DNA of 64,000 nucleotides from Mycobacterium intermedium (lineage in GTDB: Bacteria; Actinomycetota; Actinomycetes; Mycobacteriales; Mycobacteriaceae): positions 1-64,000 of the forward strand of contig NZ_MVHT01000007.1 in the NCBI RefSeq assembly GCF_002086275.1, read 5' to 3'. The position numbers were made by a program, and so were the translations under genes. Shown here piece after piece: positions 27,780 to 36,313 of the stretch (positions are counted from its first letter, which is position 1; every line of letters begins with the position of its first letter). The notes beneath the pieces were generated by a model. It did no database searches. It saw nothing but the letters and a program-made list of their open reading frames with translations, and was not told where the DNA came from.

Positions 27780-29093
27780 TCAAGCGGGTATCAGCCGCGC
27801 GGGCAAGTGGGTCGGACCCCGCAGTGAACTGTTGGTCGACCATGTTGTGGTGCCCTCGATGGAAATCCTCGACACGTTCTCGACCAACTCGCGCAGGACC
27901 GCCTGCGCCTCGAGCCGGGCGAGCGGAGCCCCGAGGCACATGTGCGCGCCGTAACCGAACGCGACGTGCATACGAGGATTGCGGTCGGCCCGGTAGTCGT
28001 CGGGACTGTCGTAAACCAATGGATCTCGGTTGGCCGCCCCGAACGACAGCATGACGCGGGAACCGGCCGGAATCGTGACGTCACCCACTGGATAGTCGGC
28101 CACCGTGTAGCGGTACAGGTTCTGGATCGGCGTGGAGAACCGCAGCTGTTCCTCGATCGCCAACGGGATGAGGTCGGGGCTTTCCCGGATCAGGTCGTAC
28201 TGCTCCGGGAAGCGAGCGAGTGTGTCGACCAACCCGCCGAGCAGGTTGGTGGTCGTCTCGTTTCCGGCGATCAGCAACAACAACGCGAAAAAGAACAGGT
28301 CGTCGTCGGTCATCGCGCCGTCGGCGTTACTGTCGACGAGGCGTCCGATCACCGTGTCGCCGCCCTTCAGTTGGCCGGCGGCGAATTGGTCCATGAAGTA
28401 CCTCCGCAGCGCCATCACTGCCCCCGCCGCCTTGACCGATCTGCTCATCGCCGGAAGGGTCGGCGCGAAGTCAAGGATCCGAATCGCGGCCTCCGACCAA
28501 CGTCGGAACTGGTCGACGTCCCGCTCCGGGACCCCGAGAATATGGGCGATCATCCTGATCGGCATCGGGATGGCCAACCTTTGGACGACGTCACACCCCG
28601 GGTTCGCCAGTACGTCGGCCACCAGGTCGCGGGCCAGACCGTCGATCATCGGCGTCCAGCTATCCAGCGCGCGCTTGGTGAATGCGGGCTGTACTTTCTT
28701 GCGCAGCTGAGCGTGTTGCTCGCCGTCGGTCATCACCAGCGTCGGCATGGAAAACTTCATCCGGGTGACACCCTGCGTGCTGTTGATCTTGTCGGTGTCC
28801 GTCAAAGCCGCACGGACATCGGCGTGACGGGCCAGAATCCACGTGCTGCGCTTCGGGCTGTAGTGCACTCGCCCGCCTGCATGCAACTTCCGATACGCCT
28901 CATGGGGTTCGGCCGCAGTGATCGGGTCCAGCGGGTCGTAGTCGGTGATATCCGCACCGGCGTAGGCCTTTTCGCCGAGCCGGCGGGTGCGGACCGCGGC
29001 CGCGAGGCTGAGGCGCGCCGAAACTGCCAACGGCTTGACGATCGAACCGGCCGCCCGAGCGTTGCGGGAAAGAGCCATTGTGGTCGCAGTCAT
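27780..29093 (-). CDS. Cytochrome P450 (first of four)
   Basis: A 437-residue soluble class I P450. Visible motifs: I-helix LLLLIAGNETTTNLL with the acid-alcohol pair (E-T), ExxR in AIEEQLRFSTPIQNLYR, and haem-binding FGYGAHMCLGAPLARLEAQ. The N-terminal 40 residues are an Ala-rich amphipathic extension longer than usual for bacterial P450s. It needs ferredoxin and reductase partners, and none is encoded in the cluster shown. Start ATG 29093 with AGGAGG 10 bp upstream. It lies 70 bp downstream of the DUF427-thioesterase gene on the same strand. Confidence 0.93.
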   Translation of the reverse strand: MTATTMALSRNARAAGSIVKPLAVSARLSLAAAVRTRRLGEKAYAGADITDYDPLDPITAAEPHEAYRKLHAGGRVHYSPKRSTWILARHADVRAALTDTDKINSTQGVTRMKFSMPTLVMTDGEQHAQLRKKVQPAFTKRALDSWTPMIDGLARDLVADVLANPGCDVVQRLAIPMPIRMIAHILGVPERDVDQFRRWSEAAIRILDFAPTLPAMSRSVKAAGAVMALRRYFMDQFAAGQLKGGDTVIGRLVDSNADGAMTDDDLFFFALLLLIAGNETTTNLLGGLVDTLARFPEQYDLIRESPDLIPLAIEEQLRFSTPIQNLYRYTVADYPVGDVTIPAGSRVMLSFGAANRDPLVYDSPDDYRADRNPRMHVAFGYGAHMCLGAPLARLEAQAVLRELVENVSRISIEGTTTWSTNSSLRGPTHLPARLIPA

Positions 29094-29163
29094 GACAGCG
29101 AGCCTCCTATCCAGGGCGGGAGCGGGCTATGTGTATTTGTATGCGGCTGGCGCGCAAGGCCCG

Positions 29164-30444
29164 TTACATTGCCGTCCTGCTGTCGTGACCGATGGCGGCA
29201 GGATCCGCCGCGAAGTCGCGGATCATCGCCTGCACCGTGTACGACGCGGCCAATCGGCCGTCACGAGTGAAAACCCGCCCGTCGCCTTGCACCAGACCAC
29301 GACCCGCCCAGAACGCATGGTTGGTGTACAAAAGCCAGTCCGCGATGTCGACGTCGTCATGAAAGGCGATGTCGGCCTTCATGATCCCGGTCGACAGCGT
29401 GATGTGCGCGCGGGCCTCACCGAAACCTCGGTGGGGTCGCATGCCCGCGGCGATGATCCAGTGCGTCGTCGACTGCGCCAGCAGGGCCGCCTGCAAGGAC
29501 CGATCCCGCGGCCCTTCCCGAAACCGCACCCACACGTTGATCACCGGAGGGCCAATCCGGTCGGGATCGGGGTCGTAAGCCGCGTCCACCACCCGGATTT
29601 CGCGCCCCGTCATCCCGAAGCCCGGAAATGCCACCGCTGCGTCGGGGCCGGGGACATCCGGCATCCCCTCAGTGGCGCGTATGACATCGCGCGCGCCTGA
29701 GTCCGCAAGGACGATCCCGGCGCTGCGCAGTTTGCCGTGCTGGGTGATTCGCACTTCGGCCGACGAGAAGGACTTGCCGCGGCGCAGTACATCGACGGTG
29801 AGGTCCACCGGCGCATCGAATGAGGCCGCCTTGGTGAAGATCATCGATGCGGATGTAACCCGTTGTGCTGGAAATGTTTTGGAGGCGGCAACGATGGCCT
29901 CCCCCAGCAGCTGACCACCCTCGACGACATTGCGGCGGGTCGGCCCATGCGCTGGGCCGGTGAACCGGCCATCGCCTGCGGGCTCGACATCGATAAGCCG
30001 GCGCAGCTCGTCGGCGTCGCCCCACAGCGGGAAGTTGATGGCAACTTTCGTGCCGTCCGGCCAGCTTTCGACAACAACTACCCGCAGCACATCGTCGTAG
30101 AACGATACGTATCCGGCGATCCCGGCCACCTCGGGTAGTGGCGTGCGGTATGCCCAGACAACGTTCTCGACCGCAGGGTCCGCGGCGGACAAGGTCCAGT
30201 AACTCGCGCGACCTTTGAAAGGACAGACAGTGCTGTGATCCGACGGCACGAAGAGATCCCAGCGAACATCCGACTCGGGGAAGTACAGGCGGTCGTCGTG
30301 GTCGCTCTCGGTGACCAGTAGGCAGCGGTCGCTCTCGGCAACGAGGACGTCGCCATGCCACACCTGACCGGTGTGCGGGTACCGGGTGACGTCAATCCGG
30401 TAGTCCGGGTGATCCGGCCACGCCGATTCGACCTGCGCTGTCAT
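29164..30444 (-). CDS. DUF427-acyl-CoA thioesterase II fusion
   Basis: A 426-residue two-part protein. Residues about 15-125 are a DUF427 domain (VWHGDVLVAESDRCLLV, LYFPESDVRWDLFVPSDHSTVCPFKGRASYWTL). Residues about 135-420 are a double-hotdog TesB-like domain (GGQLLGEAIVAASKTFPAQRVTSASMIFTKAASFDAPVDLTVDVLRRGKSFSSAEVRI, then HWIIAAGMRPHRG, TLSTGIMKADIAFH). TesB enzymes hydrolyse acyl-CoA to acid and CoA; DUF427 has no firm biochemical role. The fusion suggests DUF427 helps present or process the acyl substrate. Start ATG 30444 with AAAGG upstream, 10 bp after the preceding SDR. Confidence 0.85.
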   Translation of the reverse strand: MTAQVESAWPDHPDYRIDVTRYPHTGQVWHGDVLVAESDRCLLVTESDHDDRLYFPESDVRWDLFVPSDHSTVCPFKGRASYWTLSAADPAVENVVWAYRTPLPEVAGIAGYVSFYDDVLRVVVVESWPDGTKVAINFPLWGDADELRRLIDVEPAGDGRFTGPAHGPTRRNVVEGGQLLGEAIVAASKTFPAQRVTSASMIFTKAASFDAPVDLTVDVLRRGKSFSSAEVRITQHGKLRSAGIVLADSGARDVIRATEGMPDVPGPDAAVAFPGFGMTGREIRVVDAAYDPDPDRIGPPVINVWVRFREGPRDRSLQAALLAQSTTHWIIAAGMRPHRGFGEARAHITLSTGIMKADIAFHDDVDIADWLLYTNHAFWAGRGLVQGDGRVFTRDGRLAASYTVQAMIRDFAADPAAIGHDSRTAM

Positions 30445-30454
30445 CGTGGACCTT

Positions 30455-31234
30455 TCACGACATTTCAGGTTTCACCACCGCTGCAGGCGGACGCAACACC
30501 AGCTGCTCGAGACTGACGACAGGAAAGTTCAACGCACTGGCGAAGACACCGGCAAGCACGTCCGCGACCTCGTCGGGTGACATCATTGTTTGTTGCAGCA
30601 GGCCTCGCGCGATCCAGTCCTGAACGACGGTCCCCAGCAACTCGCTGTCGAACGCCGCCGTGAACTCGGTAGGCACGGTGCCACCCACCGTGACACAGCA
30701 GAAACGGAAGTCGGGATGCTCTGTGCGCCAAGCGTTCAGGCTCTCGTTCAGGGCGGCCTTGCTCGTTGAATAGGCACCGAGACCGAGCCTGGGCTGGCCG
30801 ATCGTTTCCGAGGAAAGTGCGCCCACGATCGCACCGGGCGCGAGTACCGGCAGACACGCCCTGATCACTTGATGGACGCTGACCACGTTGGTCTGCATCA
30901 CGTCGAACCAGTCCGCAGCGGAGGTGTCGACAAACATCCGCAAGGGGGCGTAGCCGACTGAGATGAACAGCAAGTCGATGCCACCCAGCCTGTCGCTAGC
31001 CGCAGCTGCGATGCGCGCGCAATCGTCGGCGTTGCGCACGTCGGCGGTCACCGTGCTACCGCGGCCCGCCTCCGCCACGACTTCCCCCAGACGTCCTTGG
31101 CGGCGTGCGGCGACGAGCAATTCCGCGCCTTCCTTGCCGGCACGCACGGCAAAGGCGCGCCCGATGCCGGCTGACGCACCAACGACCGCGACACGCTTTC
31201 CGCGCAAAATCCGTTCACCCATGCCCGTGCTCAC
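30455..31234 (-). CDS. Short-chain dehydrogenase/reductase
   Basis: A 259-residue SDR with cofactor motif VVGASAGIGRAFAVR and VAARRQ after beta-2 (NADP-like). The usual NNAG is replaced by FISVGYA, and the catalytic set is GALSSETIGQ, then YSTSKAALNE. The C-terminal third is less typical (FPVVSLEQLVLRPPAAVV). The GTG at 31234 overlaps the TetR stop as GTGA; an internal ATG at 31222 is an alternative. Being coupled to regulator B suggests the operon TetR-SDR-thioesterase-P450 is autoregulated. Confidence 0.78.
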   Translation of the reverse strand: MSTGMGERILRGKRVAVVGASAGIGRAFAVRAGKEGAELLVAARRQGRLGEVVAEAGRGSTVTADVRNADDCARIAAAASDRLGGIDLLFISVGYAPLRMFVDTSAADWFDVMQTNVVSVHQVIRACLPVLAPGAIVGALSSETIGQPRLGLGAYSTSKAALNESLNAWRTEHPDFRFCCVTVGGTVPTEFTAAFDSELLGTVVQDWIARGLLQQTMMSPDEVADVLAGVFASALNFPVVSLEQLVLRPPAAVVKPEMS

Positions 31235-31842
31235 CGTAGGCCGTTGACGGCGAAGGTCTCGACATAGCGCCCAACGGTATCCGGTTTGGACATGTCAAAT
31301 GTCTGCGCCTCGTTGACGGTAGCGAACGAGTAGATGATCCGCGCCAGCCATTCGCTGGCGGCCGCGACGTCGACGCCGGCGCCGACCTCGCCTCGTTCCC
31401 GTGCATCGCGGACATAGGGCATCAGAAATGCCGTCGAGCGGCGAACAGCCGTATCCCCGTCGGAGATGATGATCCGCATCAACTCCGCATCATCAGCCAT
31501 CAGACGGTTGCGCGTGCGATGGTCGAGAAGTATTCGCGCATGCGTTTCCGCCATGGCACCGACCTGCTCGGCGAGGGTGGTCTTTGCTGCCATGGCAGTG
31601 GCGACCTCGCGGTAAAAACGCTGCGCACCGAACTCAATCGCGGCACCGATCAACACGTTACGGTCCTCGAAATAGCGGTACACCGTACCGCGCGAGACGC
31701 TCGCCACTCGGGCAACGTCCTGAACACTGGTCCGCTGAATGCCGAGTTGGGCGAAACATTCGTTCGCCGCCTCAAGGATCTGGTCCCTGCGGTCGAACTC
31801 GTCGGCCGAGTCGAGCTCTGCGCTGATTCGTTCCGTCGACAT
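31231..31842 (-). CDS. TetR-family regulator B (paralogue of regulator A)
   Basis: A 203-residue TetR regulator: FDRRDQILEAANECFAQLGIQRTSVQDVARVASVSRGTVYRYFEDRNVLIGAAIE, then a C-terminal domain ending FDMSKPDTVGRYVETFAVNGLR. Start ATG 31842 (MSTERISAELDS) with GAGGAG 6 bp upstream. It is a close paralogue of regulator A (26848-27456), 4 kb away and inverted, so the pair arose by duplication. The divergent intergenic region to 32045 contains the GACATAATTCGTTCTGTTG motif, a plausible operator for one of these regulators. Confidence 0.88.
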   Translation of the reverse strand: MSTERISAELDSADEFDRRDQILEAANECFAQLGIQRTSVQDVARVASVSRGTVYRYFEDRNVLIGAAIEFGAQRFYREVATAMAAKTTLAEQVGAMAETHARILLDHRTRNRLMADDAELMRIIISDGDTAVRRSTAFLMPYVRDARERGEVGAGVDVAAASEWLARIIYSFATVNEAQTFDMSKPDTVGRYVETFAVNGLR

Positions 31843-31963
31843 TCTCGCTCCTCGCGCCACGCCAACCCGCTCACCAATAGTCGTGCCACGCGACAAACGT
31901 GCGCCTATTGTTCCGCCAGCCGCAGCACCGCCCTACGCGACCCGCGATTGCGGTAATCATTAT

Positions 31964-32019
31964 GACATAATTCGTTCTGTTGTTCAGGATGCTGATCCGG
32001 GGCATATACCGTGCCCCGG
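31964..32019 (+). promoter_or_regulatory. Candidate operator and leader hairpin of the SDR gene at 32045
   Basis: GACATAATTCGTTCTGTTG at 31964-31982 recurs with two mismatches at 63421-63439. The 14-mer CGTTCTGTTGTTCA (31973-31986) belongs to the cluster motif YGTTCTRTYRTYCA. A perfect stem-loop, CCGGGGCA-TATACCG-TGCCCCGG, follows at 31997-32019, between the promoter region and the GTG start. It may be an operator half-pair or an mRNA structure. Confidence 0.5.
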
Positions 32020-32044
32020 ACGATGCGCGCAGAAGGGACGGCGG

Positions 32045-32854
32045 GTGGACCTGGGCGTAGCGGAGCGCAATTTCGTTTTGGTCGGTGGCACCACCGGAAT
32101 CGGGTTCGCGGCCGCCGAGCAACTCGCTGGTAATGGAGCCAACGTGGCGCTGCTGGCTCGCGACGGCAGTCGTGCCAGCGAGCGGGCCGCGCGCTTGAGC
32201 GACCAGCACGGCGTAGCTGCGGTCGGCATCGCCGTTGACATCGCCGCCACCGGTGACGGCGTCCAGCGCGCCATCGACCAGGCGGCTGCCGCGCTGGGTC
32301 CGATCCGGGGGCTCGCCGTCACCGCTGGCCCGATGAATCAGCAGGGCCCATTCCTCGAACACGGCGACGACTCGTGGGACTGGTATTACCAATTGATCCT
32401 TATGGGCACGGTCCGCTCGTGTCGCGCGGTCATTCCGCACTTGCAGCGCAACGGAGGCGGGACGATCGTGACTACGGCCGCGTATTCCGTCCGGGCACCT
32501 AAGATCTTGATTCCGCCCTATAACGCGCTCAAGGCCGCGGTGCTGACGCTGTCGAAGATTCTGGCGAAAACGCACGGCCCCGACGGTATCCGAGTGAATA
32601 CGGTGTGCCCAGGTCTCTTCGACACCGAAGTGAACGACTTCATTCGCGCCCAGCGCGCGGCGGAATATGGTGTGCCAGAAGAGGACGCGATCTATACGCA
32701 TCTGGCAAGCAATCCCGACTGGAACATGCGGGTCGCCCTGAGGCGTGGCGGCCTGCCGAACGAAGCGGGCGAACTGATTGCATTCCTGCTGGGTGATCGG
32801 GCGGCCTTCATGACCGGTGCGGCCATCAACATCGATGGGGGCACCGACTTCTGA
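32045..32854 (+). CDS. Short-chain dehydrogenase/reductase
   Basis: A 269-residue SDR: VGGTTGIGFAAAEQLAGNGANVALLARDGSRA (NADP-like), VTAGPMNQQG in place of NNAG, TTAAYSVRAPKILIPPYNALKAAV with Ser, Tyr and Lys, VCPGLFDTEVNDF, and FMTGAAINIDGGTDF at the end. The start GTG 32045 (V-DLGVAERNFVLVGG) has AAGGGA upstream; longer frames pass through the promoter region and the divergent TetR gene. It is a single-gene unit, ending 3 bp before the convergent acyl-CoA dehydrogenase. Confidence 0.8.
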   Translation: MDLGVAERNFVLVGGTTGIGFAAAEQLAGNGANVALLARDGSRASERAARLSDQHGVAAVGIAVDIAATGDGVQRAIDQAAAALGPIRGLAVTAGPMNQQGPFLEHGDDSWDWYYQLILMGTVRSCRAVIPHLQRNGGGTIVTTAAYSVRAPKILIPPYNALKAAVLTLSKILAKTHGPDGIRVNTVCPGLFDTEVNDFIRAQRAAEYGVPEEDAIYTHLASNPDWNMRVALRRGGLPNEAGELIAFLLGDRAAFMTGAAINIDGGTDF

Positions 32855-32857
32855 GCT

Positions 32858-33985
32858 TCAGATCCCGACCTCGTCGGCGAGCAGTGAGCGGTGAAAGTTG
32901 GCGTCGCCGAGTAGGTGCCCCGAGGATTTCGCCCGCTTGTAGTACAGATGTGCGGGATGTTCCCAGGTAAAGCCAATCCCGCCGTGAATCTGAATATTTG
33001 CCGCTGCGGCACGCGCATACGCGTCCGAACTGCAGGCCTTGGCCAACGACGCCACCGCCGGAAGATCTGCCGAGAGCTGAGCCGCCGCGCGCACGGCGTA
33101 ATGCGCTACGCCGCGGGCACATTCGACATCGACGAACACGTCGGCGCACTTGTGCCGAATGGCCTGGAAAGACCCGACAGGCTTACCGAACTGTTTGCGC
33201 ACCTTTGCATAATCGACGGCCATCTCGAGACAGCGCTGCGCCCCACCGACCTGCTCGGTCGCCAGCGCCGCCGAGCCGAGCGCCAGGGTCCGCATCAGTA
33301 CCGGCCACGCGTTACCGTCGGTCCCGACCAAAGTGGCTGGCGTGGCAGAGAATTCGATGCGTGCCTGCCTGCGGGTCGGGTCCAGGGTCGACAGCGGCCG
33401 GCGCGCGACGCGCTCGAACCGGTCGACCGCGAACAGCGATAGGTCGGTTTCCGTCCGAGCAGCCACGAACAGTACGTCGGCGGCGCAACCGTCAACGACA
33501 TACGTCTTGGCGCCGTCCAACAACCACTCGTCGCCTTCCCTGCGCGCCCGCACCTGGATAGCGTCGGGCGTCCAACGGCCGGATTCCTCGGTGACCGCCA
33601 GGGTCGCGACGGTGGTGCCCGATGCGATTCCCGGCAGGTAACGCTGGCGGGCCGCGTCATCGCCGCAATGGATGAGCAGGTTGGCGCCCAGCACTATGGA
33701 TGCGAAATACGGCGACGGCAGCAGGGCCCGGCCCATTTCCTCCACGACAATGCCGAGTTCGACAAAGGTGAAACCGTGCCCCCCGAATTCTTCCGGGATG
33801 GCCAGCCCGGTCAGGCCCAACTCGTCGGACAGTTGAGCCCACAGGGCCGGGTCGTAACCGAGCGGCAATTCCATGTGCCGACGAACCTGCGGTTCGCTGG
33901 CCTTGGCCTCCAGGAACGAACGCACCGTTCGACGTAACTCGTTCTGCTCGTCGGAGAAGGCGGAATTCAAGTTAGTGTCAGTCAT
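32858..33985 (-). CDS. Acyl-CoA dehydrogenase-like subunit, probably non-catalytic partner
   Basis: A 375-residue ACAD-fold flavoprotein: LGLTGLAIPEEFGGHGFTFVELGIVVEEMGRAL, LAVTEESGRWTPD, VDYAKVRKQFGKPVGSFQAIRHKCADV, and HGGIGFTWEHPAHLYYKRAKSSGHLLGDANFHR. The C-terminal YEGT motif that carries the catalytic Glu of medium-chain enzymes is replaced by LLGD, and no Glu appears at the isovaleryl-type helix-G position (ALGSAALATEQ). Mycobacterial steroid ACADs (ChsE type) work as hetero-oligomers in which one partner lacks the base, so a second subunit is expected, possibly the one at 48817. It overlaps the SnoaL gene by 8 bp. Confidence 0.85.
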   Translation of the reverse strand: MTDTNLNSAFSDEQNELRRTVRSFLEAKASEPQVRRHMELPLGYDPALWAQLSDELGLTGLAIPEEFGGHGFTFVELGIVVEEMGRALLPSPYFASIVLGANLLIHCGDDAARQRYLPGIASGTTVATLAVTEESGRWTPDAIQVRARREGDEWLLDGAKTYVVDGCAADVLFVAARTETDLSLFAVDRFERVARRPLSTLDPTRRQARIEFSATPATLVGTDGNAWPVLMRTLALGSAALATEQVGGAQRCLEMAVDYAKVRKQFGKPVGSFQAIRHKCADVFVDVECARGVAHYAVRAAAQLSADLPAVASLAKACSSDAYARAAAANIQIHGGIGFTWEHPAHLYYKRAKSSGHLLGDANFHRSLLADEVGI

Positions 33986-34640
33986 TCGGATCTCCGGCTC
34001 TACCGGTGGGGTTAACCCGCGGTACGTCGGCGCCGCGACGCAGGGTGCGTAACCACTCCCCTACGGCAGCCGGAGCGGGCACGGGTGCGTCAAAGCGTCC
34101 CGGGTCGGCGTTCCAGAACGCCTCCCAGGACGGGAATGCATCGTGGAATGCACCGTCATGACGCACGGCGCCCGGCCAGCGGATCTTGTGCGGCCCCACT
34201 GGTGGATCGGTGATGTCGCTCTGATACCAGAACAGCGGTGTGCGTCGCAGAAAGTACCAATGACCGTCGCGCCGCACGTATGAGTCCAGATATGCCAGCA
34301 GTTCGATGACCCAGGCCGACTCGGTCTCGAGGTCATTGCGGGAGTAAACGAGCCCGCTGGCGGTGTCGGCGTCGTGGATGTCGATCACATGGCCGAGAAT
34401 TCCGTGGGCGCTGCCTATCAGCGAGCGCCGAATCTCGGTGTCGTACCACTCTCGCATCGCCGCACGGCCTCGGCGCTTGCCCGGCACGCCGACGTCGTCG
34501 ACGAAAAGATTGGCCAAGCTGTCGAAGTCGCGCATGTCCAGGGCCACCGCGTATTTGGCCGCCAGCTGTCGGATCTCGTCAAGGGCCTCCAGTCGCGCGA
34601 CACGGGCCTGCAGTTCGGCCAGCGTCTCCCCCTCGGTCAC
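33978..34640 (-). CDS. SnoaL/NTF2-like protein
   Basis: A 220-residue SnoaL_4-type protein, a cone-shaped alpha+beta barrel fold used by dehydratases, cyclases and isomerases. Typical start of the fold: LEALDEIRQLAAKYAVALDMRDFDSLANLFVDDV, with RRSLIGSAHGILGHVIDIHD and WYFLRRTPLFWYQSD. No firm catalytic assignment can be made. The GTG at 34640 overlaps the stop of the CoA ligase (GTGA), and the 3' end overlaps the acyl-CoA dehydrogenase start by 8 bp. It sits mid-operon in MaoC-TetR-SDR-crotonase-ligase-SnoaL-ACAD. Confidence 0.75.
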   Translation of the reverse strand: MTEGETLAELQARVARLEALDEIRQLAAKYAVALDMRDFDSLANLFVDDVGVPGKRRGRAAMREWYDTEIRRSLIGSAHGILGHVIDIHDADTASGLVYSRNDLETESAWVIELLAYLDSYVRRDGHWYFLRRTPLFWYQSDITDPPVGPHKIRWPGAVRHDGAFHDAFPSWEAFWNADPGRFDAPVPAPAAVGEWLRTLRRGADVPRVNPTGRAGDPND

Positions 34641-36313
34641 GTCAGCTCTCCAGACGCGAGCCGCTGCACCAGCCGATTTTTGTCGATCTTGTTCGTGGTG
34701 GTGTAGGGCAACCGTTCGGCGTCGGGAAGAATGACCCACTTTTTCGGGATTTTGTACGCTGCCAGTTCTTTTCGGCATGCCGCCGTGAATTCTTCCGCCG
34801 ACGCTTGGCGTCCCTGGTTGAGCACGACGACGCCGCAAACCAAAGCGCCCTTGTCGGCGTCGGGAACGCCTACGACGTAAGCGATCCGGACCCCGTCGAT
34901 ACGGCCGAGCACCGCTTCTACCTCAAGCGGCGCGACATTGGCTCCTGATGTCTTGATCATCTCGTCCGCACGCCCGGTGAAGTACAGGAACCCGTCGTCA
35001 TCGAGGTACCCGGCATCCTTGGTGTGATACCAGCCGTCGGCGTCGAACAGTTCCGCATGTTGACGTCCGACCATGCCGCGCATCATCGCAGCACCCCGCA
35101 CGCAGATCTCACCGACAGTGCCGTTTGGCACCACCGCACCGCTTTCGTCGACGACGCGGTGCTCGTAGCCAGGTCCGGATATGCCGAGCGAGCCGCGCTT
35201 TGCCTCCGGAACCGGTTCGTGCGGCGGCCACCAGGTGTGCGAACTGCACGTTTCGGTCATACCGAGTTGTGTTACCCGCAGCGAAGGATCTGCAGCACGC
35301 GATTCTGGCGGTAACAGCACCTGATGGTATCCCTCGCGCAAGCTGGACAGATCGGTGGACGCGAAGTCGGGGTGGTTGGCCAGTGCCGTCCCGACATGCG
35401 GGAAACCCGTTGCGTAGGTGGCCCGTTCGGATTCGAGCAGACGTAACGCTTCGCCGGCGTCGAATCTGTGCTCGGTGAGAATCGTCAACCCGGTTTGCAT
35501 GGGTCCCAACAGGCCGAAGACCAGCCCGGCGACCCAGAAGAAGGTCATCGGAATGTAGACCCGGTCATGCGGCTTCCACTCGTGCTGAGTGGCGATGAAA
35601 CGCGAATGGGTGATCACGGTCGCGTGAGTGTGAATGATGCCCTTGGGATCCGACGTACTGCCCGATGTGTAGATGATGACGAGATCGTCGGACGGGCGCA
35701 CAGTGGCTTCGCATGCCCGCAGGAAGGCTTCGGGCACTGGCTGGGGCCAGCTCGTCGGCCAGCTTCGGTCGGTTTCACCGAGCGGTAAAATGTTGCGTAA
35801 CTGCGGGAGTAGCGCCACCGCCAGCTGCCCACCCGGGGTCGGAAGCCTCTCTGCGGGCCCGACGGCATCGGACACCCGCGCCAACATATCCTTGCCCAAC
35901 AGCGAATCCACGGACAGCAAAGTGTGGATGTCGGCGTCGCGGAGTACCCACCGCAGCTCTTGCGGCTGAAAGAACGTGTTGATCGGCACCGCCACCGCAC
36001 CGATTCGGGTCGCGGCAAGAAGAGCCACGACGAACTGGGGCCCGTTCGGCGCGATCACTCCCACCCGAACGCCCTTGGTAACGCCCGCGGCGATCAGTTG
36101 ACGGGCCATGACTGCGGATTGGAAATCGGCCTGCGCATAGGTGATCCGCTCGACATTGCCGTCACCCGCCGCGGAGACGATGAAGTCGTTACCACCGTGG
36201 GCGGCAACCACGGCGGCCAGCATTGCCGGAACAACCGCCGGGTACGGCAGCGGGTCGTAGCTGAACGTTCGCCGCGGCCGGCTGGGCTGACTTGGCTGAC
36301 TTGCGCCGGTCAT
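34637..36313 (-). CDS. AMP-forming acyl-CoA synthetase (ANL superfamily)
   Basis: A 558-residue enzyme that activates a carboxylate via an acyl-adenylate to its CoA thioester. Motifs: phosphate loop IIYTSGSTSDPKGIIHTHA, adenine region LGMTETCSSHTWWPP, A5/A7 WYHTKDAGYLDDDGFLYFTGRADEMIKTSGANVAPLEVE and the catalytic Lys region PYTTTNKIDKNRL. It is a FadD-type ligase; the acid substrate is unknown. It overlaps the crotonase upstream (ATGA) and the SnoaL gene downstream (GTGA), so the three are translated together. Confidence 0.92.
   Translation of the reverse strand: MTGASQPSQPSRPRRTFSYDPLPYPAVVPAMLAAVVAAHGGNDFIVSAAGDGNVERITYAQADFQSAVMARQLIAAGVTKGVRVGVIAPNGPQFVVALLAATRIGAVAVPINTFFQPQELRWVLRDADIHTLLSVDSLLGKDMLARVSDAVGPAERLPTPGGQLAVALLPQLRNILPLGETDRSWPTSWPQPVPEAFLRACEATVRPSDDLVIIYTSGSTSDPKGIIHTHATVITHSRFIATQHEWKPHDRVYIPMTFFWVAGLVFGLLGPMQTGLTILTEHRFDAGEALRLLESERATYATGFPHVGTALANHPDFASTDLSSLREGYHQVLLPPESRAADPSLRVTQLGMTETCSSHTWWPPHEPVPEAKRGSLGISGPGYEHRVVDESGAVVPNGTVGEICVRGAAMMRGMVGRQHAELFDADGWYHTKDAGYLDDDGFLYFTGRADEMIKTSGANVAPLEVEAVLGRIDGVRIAYVVGVPDADKGALVCGVVVLNQGRQASAEEFTAACRKELAAYKIPKKWVILPDAERLPYTTTNKIDKNRLVQRLASGELT

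Noticed and set aside
27942..29270. 442-codon rightward frame antisense to the P450 at 27780
   Set aside because: Shadow of a complete P450 with intact I-helix, ExxR and haem motifs on the minus strand.
32998..33561. Rightward Arg/Pro-rich frame antisense to the ACAD
   Set aside because: Shadow frame with no start signal or similarity.
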